A DNA stretch of 41,372 nucleotides from a virus. Location: the IMG/VR virus record IMGVR_UViG_3300032286_000420, positions 1 through 41,372 of that record, one strand, 5' to 3'. The notes below the pieces were generated by a model. It saw only the letters and a program-made list of their open reading frames with translations. It had not been told where the DNA came from and did not search any database. Shown here piece after piece: positions 17,143-25,582 of the stretch. Within the stretch, counting starts at the first letter, position 1, and the number at the start of each line of letters is the position of its first letter. The position numbers and the translations under genes are program-made.

Positions 17143-20100
17143 TGGCAAGGATCTACGGCGCTGGTGGTGGTGGAGGAGGCGGTGGCGGCAAGGGCGGCGG
17201 CGGCGGAGGAGGTGGCCGCACGCCAACCGAAGCATCCGACAACCTCAACTCGACGCAGTACGCCAAGGTCGTTGACCTGATCAGCGAAGGCGAGATTCAG
17301 GGCCTGAAGGATGGCGCCAAGTCGATCTTCCTGGACAACACCCCGCTGCAGAACGCGAACGGCTCCTACAACTTCCAGAACGTCACGGTCGAGACACGCA
17401 ACGGCACTCAGAACCAGACCTTCATCCCACTTGCGGCCGACATCGAGGACGAGAAACCTGTCGGCATATCGGTGCTACAGGCGTCACCGATTGTTCGCAG
17501 CGTCACCGACAGCAACGTGAACGCGGCGCGGATCAGCATCAACGTGCCGCAACTGCAGCGTTTCACCGATGAAGGCGACATCCAAGGCACCAGCGTGCGT
17601 TTGCAGATTGCCGTGCAGTACAACTCCGGCGGCTACACCACCGTGGTGGACGACACGATCAGCGGCCGTACAGCTGACACCTATCAGCGGGATTACATGG
17701 TCAGTCTCACCGGCGCATTTCCGGTGGACATCAAGATCACCCGCATCACTGACGACAGCGGCAGCGCCAAGCTGATAAACGCCTTCAGCTGGTCCAGCTA
17801 CACCGAGATCACCTACGCCAAACTGCGCTACCCCAACAGCGCCCTGGTGGCCCTGCGGGTCGATGCTGAGCAGTTCTCCAGCATCCCAAGCCGCTCCTAT
17901 CTGATCCGCGGCATCAAGGTGCGGATACCATCAAACGCCACGGTTGATTCGACCACCGGGCGGCTGATCTATTCCGGCATCTGGAACGGATCGTTCGGTG
18001 CTGCGCAATGGACAACCGATCCCGCTTGGTGTCTGTGGGATCTACTCACCTCCACCCGCTACGGCTTTGGCGATCACATCAAGGCCGCGCAGCTGGACAA
18101 GTGGGCGTTTTACGCCGCCAGCCAGTACGCCAGCGAGCTGGTGCCTAATGGCTTCGGCAGCACCGAACCGCGTTTCTCCTGCAACATCAACATCCAGACG
18201 GCCGAGGAGGCCTACAAGCTCATCAACGACATGTGCTCGGTGTTCCGGGTCATGCCGTACTGGAGCACCGGCGCGCTCACGGTCAGCCAGGACCGGCCCG
18301 CCGATTCGGCCTACCTGTTCACCCTGGCCAACGTCACCGAGGAAGGGTTCAGCTACCAGGGCAGCAGCCGCAAGAGCCGCCCCACCGTGGCGGTGGTCAG
18401 CTACCTCGACTTGAACAGTCGGGACATCGCCTACGAGGTGGTGGAAGACCAAGAGGCAATCGCCAAGTTCGGCGTGGTCACCACCCAGATCAGCGCCTTT
18501 GCCTGCACCTCACGCGGACAGGCCAGCCGCATCGGCGAATGGCTGCTCTATTCCGAGCACTACGAATCGGAGGTGATCAGCTTCACCGCATCGATCGATG
18601 CGGGCGTGGTGGTCCGGCCGGGGCAGATCATCGAAGTCAGCGACCCGACCCGGGCGGGCAATCGCCGCGGGGGCCGCATTAGCGCCGCAACCACCACCAG
18701 CGTGACGGTAGACGATGCAACGGGGCTGACAGTTGCTGCAACGGCCACCCTGTCGGTGATCCTGCCCACTGGCGTTGTCGAGAGCCGCGGCATCAGCAGC
18801 ATCACCGGCAACGAGATCAGCCTGGCCACACCACTGAGCACAGCGCCAAACGCCAATAGCGTTTGGATCTTTCAGACCAGCAACATCCAGGCCTCCACCT
18901 GGCGGGTGCTCACCGTCAGCGAGCAGGAGGGCGCGCAATACGGCATCACGGCGCTGGCCTACAACGCGGGCAAATACGACTACATCGAACGCGGTGCGCT
19001 CCTGCAGCAGCGGGACATCACCGACCTGAACGTCATCCCCGAGGCGCCGACCAATCTCCGAGCCACGGAAACGCTCTACGAGCTGAACGGCCGGGCGCTG
19101 TCGAAGTTGATCATCAGCTGGCAATCCGTGGTGGGGGTGAACGAATACCGCGTGCGCTGGCGGCCGCAAAACGGCAACTGGACCAGCACCACCCAGGCGC
19201 GCCCCGACTACGAGATCCTCGACACCACGGCTGGGGTCTATGAGATCCAGGTCTACAGCATCAATTCAGGCCTGCGGCAATCGATCGAGCCTGCCAAGCT
19301 CACGGTGCAGGCTTTCGGCAAGACCGCACCACCAGTGGCTGTGGCCGGCCTGTCTTTGATCCCGATCGATGGAGCCAGCGCCATCCTCAGCTGGGATCGC
19401 GCCACCGAGCTTGACGTGCTGCTCGGCGGCAAGGTGCTGATCCGCCACAACGTCGCGCTGAGCGGCGCCCTGTGGGAAGAAAGCCAGGAGATCGTGGCCG
19501 CTGCAGCCGGCAGCCAGACGCAGAAGCAGGTGCCGCTGCTTGAGGGCACCTACCTGGTCAAGTTCGAAGACGACGGCGGCAACCGTTCGCTGGTTGCCAC
19601 CAGCGTGATCGTGGACCTGCCGACGCCGCAGCCGCGGCTCCTGGTGCAGACCTATGCGGAAGAGACCGAGACGCCGCCCTTCAACGGCAACTACACCGAC
19701 ATGTTCTACGTGACCAGCCTGGCGGAAGCAGGCGGCGCTGATGGCATCATGCTCAGCAGTGGCCTATCAGTGGATGATATGGCCACCGACGGCAACTGGG
19801 ACGCACTCGCCTCGATCGACAGCGTAGGCGGTGTGCTGAGCGCCGGCGAGTATGAGTTCGGCTCCACCTACGCCTTTCCCGGCGTGTTCGATGCCAACCT
19901 GCGCCGGCGGCTGGTCACCCTGCCCTACATCCCCGGCGATTTCTGGGATGACAAAACCGACGACATCGACACCTGGGACCTGATCGACGGCAACGGCGGC
20001 GACCGGGTGAACGCGCTCACCTACGTGCGCACGACGCAGGACGACCCGAGCGGCACTCCGACCTGGGGCGCCTGGCGTGAGTTCAGCAATGCGATTGTCC

Positions 20101-20438
20101 GCGGCCGCGGGTTTCAGTTCAAAGCGCTAGCCACCAGCACCGACCCGACGCAGAACATCCTCATCGAGCAGCTTGGTGTGGACATGGAGCTGCAGCAACG
20201 CACCGAGCAGTCGGCGACGCTGACAAGCGGTGCCGGCACCTATACAGTCACCTTCACCAACGCCTTCTTCTCGGCGCCTAGCGTTGGGGTGACGGGCTTC
20301 AACATGGCAACAGGCGACTATTTCGCGATCACTTCCGTGACGAGCACGGGATTTCAGGTAACCTTTAGGAACAGTGCCGGCAGCGCCGTGAGCCGCCAGT
20401 TCACCTACACCGCGATCGGGTTCGGGAGGCAGATCTAA
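17142..20438 (+). CDS. Tail tip host-specificity protein, lambda gpJ-like
   Basis: A 1098-aa central tail-tip protein (lambda J 1132). The N-terminus is a Gly run (residues 5-25) leading into RTPTEASDNLNSTQYAKVVDLISEGEIQGL, the J-family signature. TDPAWCLWDLLTSTRYGFGDHI near residue 290 is the conserved hub motif. Fibronectin-III-like strands occupy about 630-830, and the C-terminal 80 residues form a predicted small beta domain (GTYTVTFTNAFFSAPSVGVTGF), probably the receptor-facing end. Host range should map to the C-terminal third. Confidence 0.93.
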   Translation: MARIYGAGGGGGGGGGKGGGGGGGGRTPTEASDNLNSTQYAKVVDLISEGEIQGLKDGAKSIFLDNTPLQNANGSYNFQNVTVETRNGTQNQTFIPLAADIEDEKPVGISVLQASPIVRSVTDSNVNAARISINVPQLQRFTDEGDIQGTSVRLQIAVQYNSGGYTTVVDDTISGRTADTYQRDYMVSLTGAFPVDIKITRITDDSGSAKLINAFSWSSYTEITYAKLRYPNSALVALRVDAEQFSSIPSRSYLIRGIKVRIPSNATVDSTTGRLIYSGIWNGSFGAAQWTTDPAWCLWDLLTSTRYGFGDHIKAAQLDKWAFYAASQYASELVPNGFGSTEPRFSCNINIQTAEEAYKLINDMCSVFRVMPYWSTGALTVSQDRPADSAYLFTLANVTEEGFSYQGSSRKSRPTVAVVSYLDLNSRDIAYEVVEDQEAIAKFGVVTTQISAFACTSRGQASRIGEWLLYSEHYESEVISFTASIDAGVVVRPGQIIEVSDPTRAGNRRGGRISAATTTSVTVDDATGLTVAATATLSVILPTGVVESRGISSITGNEISLATPLSTAPNANSVWIFQTSNIQASTWRVLTVSEQEGAQYGITALAYNAGKYDYIERGALLQQRDITDLNVIPEAPTNLRATETLYELNGRALSKLIISWQSVVGVNEYRVRWRPQNGNWTSTTQARPDYEILDTTAGVYEIQVYSINSGLRQSIEPAKLTVQAFGKTAPPVAVAGLSLIPIDGASAILSWDRATELDVLLGGKVLIRHNVALSGALWEESQEIVAAAAGSQTQKQVPLLEGTYLVKFEDDGGNRSLVATSVIVDLPTPQPRLLVQTYAEETETPPFNGNYTDMFYVTSLAEAGGADGIMLSSGLSVDDMATDGNWDALASIDSVGGVLSAGEYEFGSTYAFPGVFDANLRRRLVTLPYIPGDFWDDKTDDIDTWDLIDGNGGDRVNALTYVRTTQDDPSGTPTWGAWREFSNAIVRGRGFQFKALATSTDPTQNILIEQLGVDMELQQRTEQSATLTSGAGTYTVTFTNAFFSAPSVGVTGFNMATGDYFAITSVTSTGFQVTFRNSAGSAVSRQFTYTAIGFGRQI

Positions 20439-20441
20439 GGC

Positions 20442-21041
20442 ATGGCTCAGCACGACTACAACCTGGCCAACCAGTCCGGCCTCGCCTTCCGGCAGGATCT
20501 GAACAATGCGCTGGCGGCGATCGTCAGCCAGAACAGCGGGGCATCCGAGCCCAGCACGACTTACGCCTACCAGATCTGGGGCGACACCGCGAACGGGCTG
20601 GTCAAGCAGCGCAACGCGGCGAACAGCGCATGGGTGACGGTCGGCACCCTGGGCACCACCAACTGGGGGCTCGCACCGCAGGCCAGCCCCACGTTCAGCG
20701 GCACGGCCACCTTCGGCGGCGATGTGGCGTTGAGCGGCACCGGCTATCTGGATCTGCCGGCCGGCACCACCGCGCAACGGCCCGGATCGCCCAGCTCGGG
20801 CATGATCCGCTTCAACACCCAGCTGACGACGTTTGAGGGCTACAACGGCACTGCATGGGGTTCGATCGGCGGTGGCGCCACTGGCGGCGGATCCGATGCT
20901 GTCTTCCTCGAGAACGGGAACACGGTCACCACCAGCTACACGCTCAGCAGCAGCAAGAACGCCGTCTCTGCCGGTCCCGTTACGATCAACGCAGGCGTCA
21001 CCGTGACCGTCCCAAGCGGTCAAGCCTGGGTGATCGTCTAA
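20442..21041 (+). CDS. Tail fibre-associated protein
   Basis: A 199-aa protein 3 bases after J. The N-terminus QHDYNLANQSGLAFRQDLNNALAAIVSQNSGASEP...YQIWGDTANGLVKQRNAANSAW is a widespread fibre-attachment pattern in phages, followed by TFSGTATFGGDVALSGTGYLDLPAGTTAQRPGSPSSGMIRFNT, typical of tail-fibre shafts. The C-terminus ends in a short beta segment. Probably joins the fibres that follow to the tail tip. Confidence 0.75.
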   Translation: MAQHDYNLANQSGLAFRQDLNNALAAIVSQNSGASEPSTTYAYQIWGDTANGLVKQRNAANSAWVTVGTLGTTNWGLAPQASPTFSGTATFGGDVALSGTGYLDLPAGTTAQRPGSPSSGMIRFNTQLTTFEGYNGTAWGSIGGGATGGGSDAVFLENGNTVTTSYTLSSSKNAVSAGPVTINAGVTVTVPSGQAWVIV

Positions 21042-21051
21042 CCAAGGAACC

Positions 21052-21669
21052 ATGCCCATCACCATCAACGGCACGACAGGCATCAGCGGGGTGGACGGAT
21101 CAGCCGGCACCCCTGCATTGATCGGCAGCGATGCTGACACCGGGCTGGTGTTTGCCGCGGGCCAGATCACGGCGTCGCTGAACGGATCGGCTGCCAATGT
21201 GCCTCTGGTCGCCGGATCCGCGATTGCGACGACAAGCGGCACCGCGATCGACATCAACACCGCCATCCCCAGCTGGGTGCGGCGGATCACGGTGGCCTAC
21301 AACGGCGTGTCGTTGAGCGGCTCGGCGCACAGCATCATTCAGCTTGGCTCTGGCAGCTACACCACGACGGGCTACGCCAGCACCGGGGCCTACGCCGGCA
21401 CGGCCAACTCGGCAGGCGTCGCATCAGCTACAAACGGCCTGATTGCTCACGGCGGGTCGGCCACCAACGCCTTCACCGGGACCATGACGATCGTGGCCAT
21501 GGGCAGCAACCTCTGGGTGGCGAGCCACAGCGGAGCGCTGAACACCACCATCGGCGTCATGGGCGGTGGGTCAATCACCCTGGGCGGCACGCTTGATCGC
21601 CTACGTATCACGTCCACCAACGGCACCGACGCATTCGACGCCGGCTCCATCACCCTTCTCTACGAGTGA
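21052..21669 (+). CDS. Tail fibre-like protein, paralogue 1 of 3
   Basis: A 205-aa protein with AAGGA upstream of ATG 21052. The N-terminus MPITINGTTGISGVDGSAGTP resembles fibre proteins I associate with cyanophages. Residues 55-80 carry 'ATTSGTAIDINTAIPSWVRRITV' and the end carries 'LDRLRITSTNGTDAFDAGSITLLYE'; both blocks recur in the next two genes. The middle is Gly/Ala/Ser-rich and of normal GC content here. Likely a receptor-binding or decoration fibre. Confidence 0.75.
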   Translation: MPITINGTTGISGVDGSAGTPALIGSDADTGLVFAAGQITASLNGSAANVPLVAGSAIATTSGTAIDINTAIPSWVRRITVAYNGVSLSGSAHSIIQLGSGSYTTTGYASTGAYAGTANSAGVASATNGLIAHGGSATNAFTGTMTIVAMGSNLWVASHSGALNTTIGVMGGGSITLGGTLDRLRITSTNGTDAFDAGSITLLYE

Positions 21670-21673
21670 AGCG

Positions 21674-22294
21674 ATGACCCTGAGGCTCAACGGATCAACA
21701 AGCGGCTACACCGAGATCGACGCTCCGGCAGTTGCTGGTAACAACAGCATCGCTCTGCCTGCTGGTAACGGCAGCGCGTATCAAGTGGTGCGGAACGGCG
21801 CGACAGCAGGATCGCTGGAGTTTGCCGACAAGATCGTCAGCGGCACAGCGCAGGCCAGCACCAGCGGCACTTCGATTGACTTCACCGGCATTCCAAGCTG
21901 GGTGAAGCGTATCTCTGTACTACTGCGTGGAGTAAGCACAAATGGTGCATCAAGTGTAATGATTCAACTAGGCACCTCCAGTGGAATTGAAGCAACAGGT
22001 TACTCTGGCAGTGTTGATTTTGTTGAAGATAATGCCGCAGGAACTACTTTTTCAACAGGTTTTTTAGTTGATAGGGCCTTAGCTGCAACAGATGTGCGCA
22101 CAGGCAAAATGATTATTGAAGCATTTGGTTCTAACATTTGGAACGAGCAATCTATTGTTTCCAATGCTCTGACATCGTTATTGCTAGGCGCAGGTGACAA
22201 AGCCCTCTCCGGCACACTAGATCGAGTCCGCATTACCACCGTGAACGGCACCGACACGTTCGACGCCGGGTCGATCAACATCCTTTACGAGTGA
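21674..22294 (+). CDS. Tail fibre-like protein, paralogue 2 of 3
   Basis: A 206-aa protein from ATG 21674, 4 bases after paralogue 1. The N-terminal ~60 residues differ (TLRLNGSTSGYTEIDAPAVAGNNSIALPAG), then 'TSGTSIDFTGIPSWVKRISVLL' and the C-terminal 'LDRVRITTVNGTDTFDAGSINILYE' match the other copies. The central part, about bases 21920-22200, is AT-rich against GC-rich flanks and unlike copy 1, so the variable middle looks separately acquired. Confidence 0.75.
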   Translation: MTLRLNGSTSGYTEIDAPAVAGNNSIALPAGNGSAYQVVRNGATAGSLEFADKIVSGTAQASTSGTSIDFTGIPSWVKRISVLLRGVSTNGASSVMIQLGTSSGIEATGYSGSVDFVEDNAAGTTFSTGFLVDRALAATDVRTGKMIIEAFGSNIWNEQSIVSNALTSLLLGAGDKALSGTLDRVRITTVNGTDTFDAGSINILYE

Positions 22295-22298
22295 TCCG

Positions 22299-22916
22299 AT
22301 GAGCACACTTTCTACGACCAATCTTAAGAACCCCAGCTCAGGCTCGAACAACATCGTCCTGGGTGCTGATGGGTCCACAACCATTCCTACTCTTTCCGCA
22401 ACCACGATCACCGGCACCTCTGTTCGGGGTGGCATAACCAGCGGCACTTCCGTTGCATCCACCAGCGGGGTCAGTATTGACTTTACCGGCATTCCTAGCT
22501 GGGTGAAGCGGGTGACGGTCATGTTCAATGGGGTGAGTACGAGTGGGACAAGTCCAATTATTGTTCAACTAGCAGCCTCTGGCACTGTGCAAACCACTGG
22601 TTACACAGGAACCATGACGCAGACCCAGCAAGCTCAGACCAATGTAGTTACAACGCTTTCTTCTGGTTTTACTATTACTGACGCGACGGGTTCTGTAGCG
22701 GCACAAACTATGTACGGGGCAATGACATTGACCCTGATGACATCCAACGATTTTATGGCTACTGGACTATTTGGTAGTCCGCCAGCCACAACAAGAATGT
22801 TTAGCCTAGCTGGATACAAATCCTTAGGCGCAACCCTAGACCGCGTTCGCATCACCACCGTGAACGGCACCGATACTTTTGATGCGGGCAGCATCAACAT
22901 CCTTTTTGAAGGCTAA
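22299..22916 (+). CDS. Tail fibre-like protein, paralogue 3 of 3
   Basis: A 205-aa protein, 4 bases after paralogue 2. The N-terminus (STLSTTNLKNPSSGSNNIVLGADGSTTIP) resembles the start of many phage fibre proteins. The shared blocks 'TSGVSIDFTGIPSWVKRVTVMFNG' and 'LDRVRITTVNGTDTFDAGSINILFEG' frame an AT-rich, divergent centre (about 22540-22830). Similar length in all three copies (205-206 aa) argues for a common fold. Confidence 0.75.
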   Translation: MSTLSTTNLKNPSSGSNNIVLGADGSTTIPTLSATTITGTSVRGGITSGTSVASTSGVSIDFTGIPSWVKRVTVMFNGVSTSGTSPIIVQLAASGTVQTTGYTGTMTQTQQAQTNVVTTLSSGFTITDATGSVAAQTMYGAMTLTLMTSNDFMATGLFGSPPATTRMFSLAGYKSLGATLDRVRITTVNGTDTFDAGSINILFEG

Positions 22917-22918
22917 TC

Positions 22919-23305
22919 ATGGAACGCATTGTTGTTGATCTCATCAGTGGCGAACAGACCACTGTTGCCCTCACCGAAGAGGAGATTGCAGAATTGGAAG
23001 CCAATGCGGTTCCAGGGCCTGCGATCCCCGACTATCGCGGTTTCTACGACAGTCTGCTCGTCAGCGCCGCCTACCAGAACATCCGCACCCAGGCCGTCAC
23101 CAGCCTGCCATTGACGCTTGCTGCTGTGGAGTTCATCGCTGCCATGGGTGACGCAAAAGCCGGCGCCCCCAACGAAGCCGCATTGCAAGCCTGCATCAAC
23201 AACATCGCCGCCACTGCCACTGACCTCACCGAGGCCGATTGGACCGAGATCGGTGAACTGCTGGTTACCCACAACCTGGCAGCCACCTACACCTTGCTTA
23301 GCTAA
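22919..23305 (+). CDS. Protein of unknown function after the fibre genes
   Basis: A 128-aa protein starting 2 bases after the last fibre stop. It begins MERIVVDLISGEQTTVALTEEEIAELEA, a pattern shared by many small proteins next to phage fibre genes, then is mainly helical (AAVEFIAAMGDAKAGAPNEAALQACINNIAA). It could be a fibre-assembly protein. No catalytic motif is visible. Confidence 0.75.
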   Translation: MERIVVDLISGEQTTVALTEEEIAELEANAVPGPAIPDYRGFYDSLLVSAAYQNIRTQAVTSLPLTLAAVEFIAAMGDAKAGAPNEAALQACINNIAATATDLTEADWTEIGELLVTHNLAATYTLLS

Positions 23306-23307
23306 CC

Positions 23308-23460
23308 ATGGCCGTCCGCTCCAAGACCGGCACCGCCACCATCGAGCACAAGGCTGGACGGCCTAAGCGGACGCGGCAGGGGCGCTCGCTGCGCGCCAAG
23401 CTCAGCGGCACCAGTCGCAACCCGCAACGGTCGCGCAGGTATCGCGGCCAAGGCCGGTAA
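23308..23460 (+). CDS. Small, strongly basic protein
   Basis: A 50-aa frame not longer than its gap allows: MAVRSKTGTATIEHKAG, then RPKRTRQGRSLRAKLSGTSRN and an Arg-rich end. It starts 2 bases after the preceding stop. About a third of residues are Arg or Lys, so nucleic-acid binding is possible. I recall similar 'SKTGTxTIE..AGRPK.TRQG' peptides in cyanophages, but without a known role. Confidence 0.65.
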   Translation: MAVRSKTGTATIEHKAGRPKRTRQGRSLRAKLSGTSRNPQRSRRYRGQGR

Positions 23461-23575
23461 ATCGATCCCACAACCCGCGATCACCTAGAACCTGTGGGCA
23501 AACGTGCCCTTGCCATCCTGATCGGCAGGCCTGATCCATGCGATCGGTAGAATGGGACCAGGCCCGGATCAGCCG

Positions 23576-23809
23576 ATGGCGGACGAACCTAAAACGGTCG
23601 GCGGAGTGTTCGCCGCTTCCCTCCCGGCGGCGCTGTCTGCCGGCATGTTCGCCATCGGCGCCCTGCTCATTTCCCTGCAGGTGCAGTTCGCCCGCGTTGA
23701 GGCCACCGTCCAGCAGATGGCGCAGGCCGTCGAAGAATTGAAGAACGACAGCAAGACCGAGCTCACCCAGCTCGATCAGCGCGTTCGCGCGCTTGAGATG
23801 CGCAAGTAA
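23576..23809 (+). CDS. Membrane protein with coiled coil, possible holin or spanin component
   Basis: A 77-aa protein from ATG 23576. One transmembrane segment (about residues 10-32, FAASLPAALSAGMFAIGALLISL) is followed by a heptad-rich helix (FARVEATVQQMAQAVEELK...LTQLDQRVRALEMRK). The place just before the endolysin suggests a lysis role, but this topology also fits other inner-membrane proteins. It is preceded by a 115-base gap with a weak TAGAAT at 23548-23553 and no clear -35. Confidence 0.65.
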   Translation: MADEPKTVGGVFAASLPAALSAGMFAIGALLISLQVQFARVEATVQQMAQAVEELKNDSKTELTQLDQRVRALEMRK

Positions 23810-23824
23810 CCTAAGGGCATCGCC

Positions 23825-23974
23825 ATGGACATCATGAGCCCCGAAACTGCCACACTCGTCGCAATCGTCATCGCTGCTGGCAGCGAGATCATTGCGCTCA
23901 GCCCCCTCAAGTCCAACAGCTGGATTCAGCTCCTGCTGCAGGCTGGCAGGTTGATGTTCCCCAAGCGCCGCTGA
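23825..23974 (+). CDS. Small membrane protein, cyanophage-type
   Basis: A 49-aa frame, MDIMSPETATLVAIVIAAG then SEIIALSPLKSNSWIQLLLQ and a basic end (FPKRR). One hydrophobic helix (about residues 7-26) and a second amphipathic one. I associate the 'SPLKSNS..QL' motif with small proteins of marine and freshwater Synechococcus/Prochlorococcus phages and genomes. It lies 2 bases before the endolysin and is a second holin candidate. Confidence 0.65.
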   Translation: MDIMSPETATLVAIVIAAGSEIIALSPLKSNSWIQLLLQAGRLMFPKRR

Positions 23975-23976
23975 GC

Positions 23977-25059
23977 ATGGCCAACGCCACGCCGATCACG
24001 CTTGAGCAGCTGTTCCGCTTTAACCGCGGGCTGCCGCACCAGCTGGCAGCGATCCAGATCCTCGAGCAGGACCTGGCCGTCAACGGCTACGCAGTCGCCA
24101 TGCGCCGCGATCGCGCCTGGTTCAACACCTGGAGCCAGGACGGCAAGCAGGCTGATCTGGCCGCAGCATTGAAGATCATCAAGGAGTTCGAGGGCTGCCA
24201 CCTCGAGGCCTACCCAGACCCGGCCAGTGGCGGCGACCCTTGGACGATCGGCTATGGCACCACCCGCTACCAGGATGGCCGGCGCGTGAGCTGTGGCGAC
24301 AAGATCCACGCCATTGAGGCCGATCTGCTGCTGCGCCAGGAGGTGGACCGCATCGCTGAAAAACTGCGCGCCACCGTGCCCCACTGGATCGAGATGGCCG
24401 ACCATCAGCAGTGCGCGCTGATCTCCTTCGCCTACAACCTCGGCAGCGGCTTCTATGGTGCCAAGGGCTTCGAGACGATCAGCAAGCGGCTACGCGAAAA
24501 GGACTGGGCTGGCGTGCCCGATGCCCTGCTGCTCTATCGCAACCCGGGCACCAACGTGGAGGCCGGCCTGAAACGGCGCCGGATTGCCGAGGGTGACCTC
24601 TGGGGCCGTGACAAGCAGACCACCGGCCTTGTCTCGGCGATGTTCACCCCCGAGTCGCCCTTCAGTTTCAAGATCACCCCCCACATCACCTACGGCGAGT
24701 TCGCGCTTGGCCAGGAGGCGCGACGCTTCGATCACCAGCACCAGTGCGACACCGCGGTGAAGCTGGCGCAATTCCTCGAGAAGGCCCGCACGCAGTTCGG
24801 CGGCCGGCCGATCACCATCACCTCCGGCTATCGGCCCGCAGCCGTGAACCGTGCCGTGGGTGGTGCCAGCCAGTCAGAGCACCTCTACGACGCAATCGGC
24901 GTCGGTGCGGTGGACTTCAACATCATTGGCGCCGACATCTACGCGGTGCAGGACTGGTGCGACAAGACCTGGCCCTACAGCATCGGCTACGGCGCACCCA
25001 AGGGCTTCGTTCACCTCGGCATTCGCCAGGGCAGTCCTAAGGTGCGCTGGGTTTACTGA
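23977..25059 (+). CDS. Endolysin: GH24 lysozyme fused to M15 peptidase
   Basis: A 360-aa two-enzyme peptidoglycan hydrolase. Residues 1-60 form a helical lead. The GH24 phage-lysozyme domain (about 61-210) has E72 in FEGCHLEAYPD, then WTIGYGTT and ISFAYNLGSG. The C-terminal domain (about 230-360) is an M15_3-type D,D-carboxypeptidase-like zinc peptidase: SGYRPAAVN, H302 (SEH), D313 (VDF) and H346 (VHLG) form the expected zinc site. It would cut both the sugar backbone and the peptide side chains. No signal peptide is seen, so a holin is required. Confidence 0.9.
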   Translation: MANATPITLEQLFRFNRGLPHQLAAIQILEQDLAVNGYAVAMRRDRAWFNTWSQDGKQADLAAALKIIKEFEGCHLEAYPDPASGGDPWTIGYGTTRYQDGRRVSCGDKIHAIEADLLLRQEVDRIAEKLRATVPHWIEMADHQQCALISFAYNLGSGFYGAKGFETISKRLREKDWAGVPDALLLYRNPGTNVEAGLKRRRIAEGDLWGRDKQTTGLVSAMFTPESPFSFKITPHITYGEFALGQEARRFDHQHQCDTAVKLAQFLEKARTQFGGRPITITSGYRPAAVNRAVGGASQSEHLYDAIGVGAVDFNIIGADIYAVQDWCDKTWPYSIGYGAPKGFVHLGIRQGSPKVRWVY

Positions 25060-25066
25060 TTAGCCT

Positions 25067-25582
25067 GTGCCGCTGCCCGACTTTGAGATCTACGATCTCT
25101 GCGAACGCCACGCCATGGTGGTGCCGTTCGATCCTGAACTGGTCAACCCAGCCAGCATCGACGTGCTGCTGGGTGATCGGCTGATGGTGGAAGTGGAGGA
25201 CCGCCCCGAGCTGCAGATCCTCGGCATCAGCCACCACACGCAAGCGGACCCGTACTGGCTCGCACCTGGTGAGTTCTGCCTGGCGGAGACGCGCGAGATC
25301 TTCAACCTGCCCGACTTCATCGCGGCTCAATTCGTGCTCAAGTCCAGCCGCGCGCGAGAAGGGCTCGAGCACCTGCTGGCCGGCTTCTGCGATCCAGGAT
25401 GGCATGGCAGCCGGCTGACGATGGAGCTCAGCAACGCGCGCCGCTTTCACTCGATCGCAATCTGGCCCGGCATGAAGATCGGCCAGATGGTCTTTCAGGA
25501 GATGGACGGCATTCCGACGCGCAGCTACTCCCAGACCGGCCGCTATTGCAACGATCTGATGGTCACCGCCAGCAAGGGCTAG
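25067..25582 (+). CDS. dCTP deaminase / dUTPase-like protein
   Basis: A 171-aa protein from a GTG start at 25067. It has the trimeric dUTPase/dCTP-deaminase fold motifs: NPASIDVLLGDRLMV, LKSSRAREGL, GFCDPGWHGSRLTMELSN (the E is the likely catalytic residue in deaminases) and IWPGMKIGQMVF. It would remove dCTP or dUTP, keeping uracil out of DNA or feeding dTMP synthesis. Its last four bases overlap the end of the convergent integrase gene. Confidence 0.85.
   Translation: MPLPDFEIYDLCERHAMVVPFDPELVNPASIDVLLGDRLMVEVEDRPELQILGISHHTQADPYWLAPGEFCLAETREIFNLPDFIAAQFVLKSSRAREGLEHLLAGFCDPGWHGSRLTMELSNARRFHSIAIWPGMKIGQMVFQEMDGIPTRSYSQTGRYCNDLMVTASKG

Noticed and set aside
20127-21290. 387-aa minus-strand frame across the J end and fibre genes
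   Set aside because: Crosses three plus-strand genes and has shadow composition.
21052-22916. Diversity-generating retroelement acting on the fibre genes
   Set aside because: The variable middles differ by whole blocks and composition, not at scattered adenines, and no reverse transcriptase or template repeat is visible.
23461-23575. Promoter before the lysis genes based on TAGAAT at 23548-23553
   Set aside because: No acceptable -35 at the right distance; a -10 look-alike alone is weak. Otherwise I see nothing in this gap.
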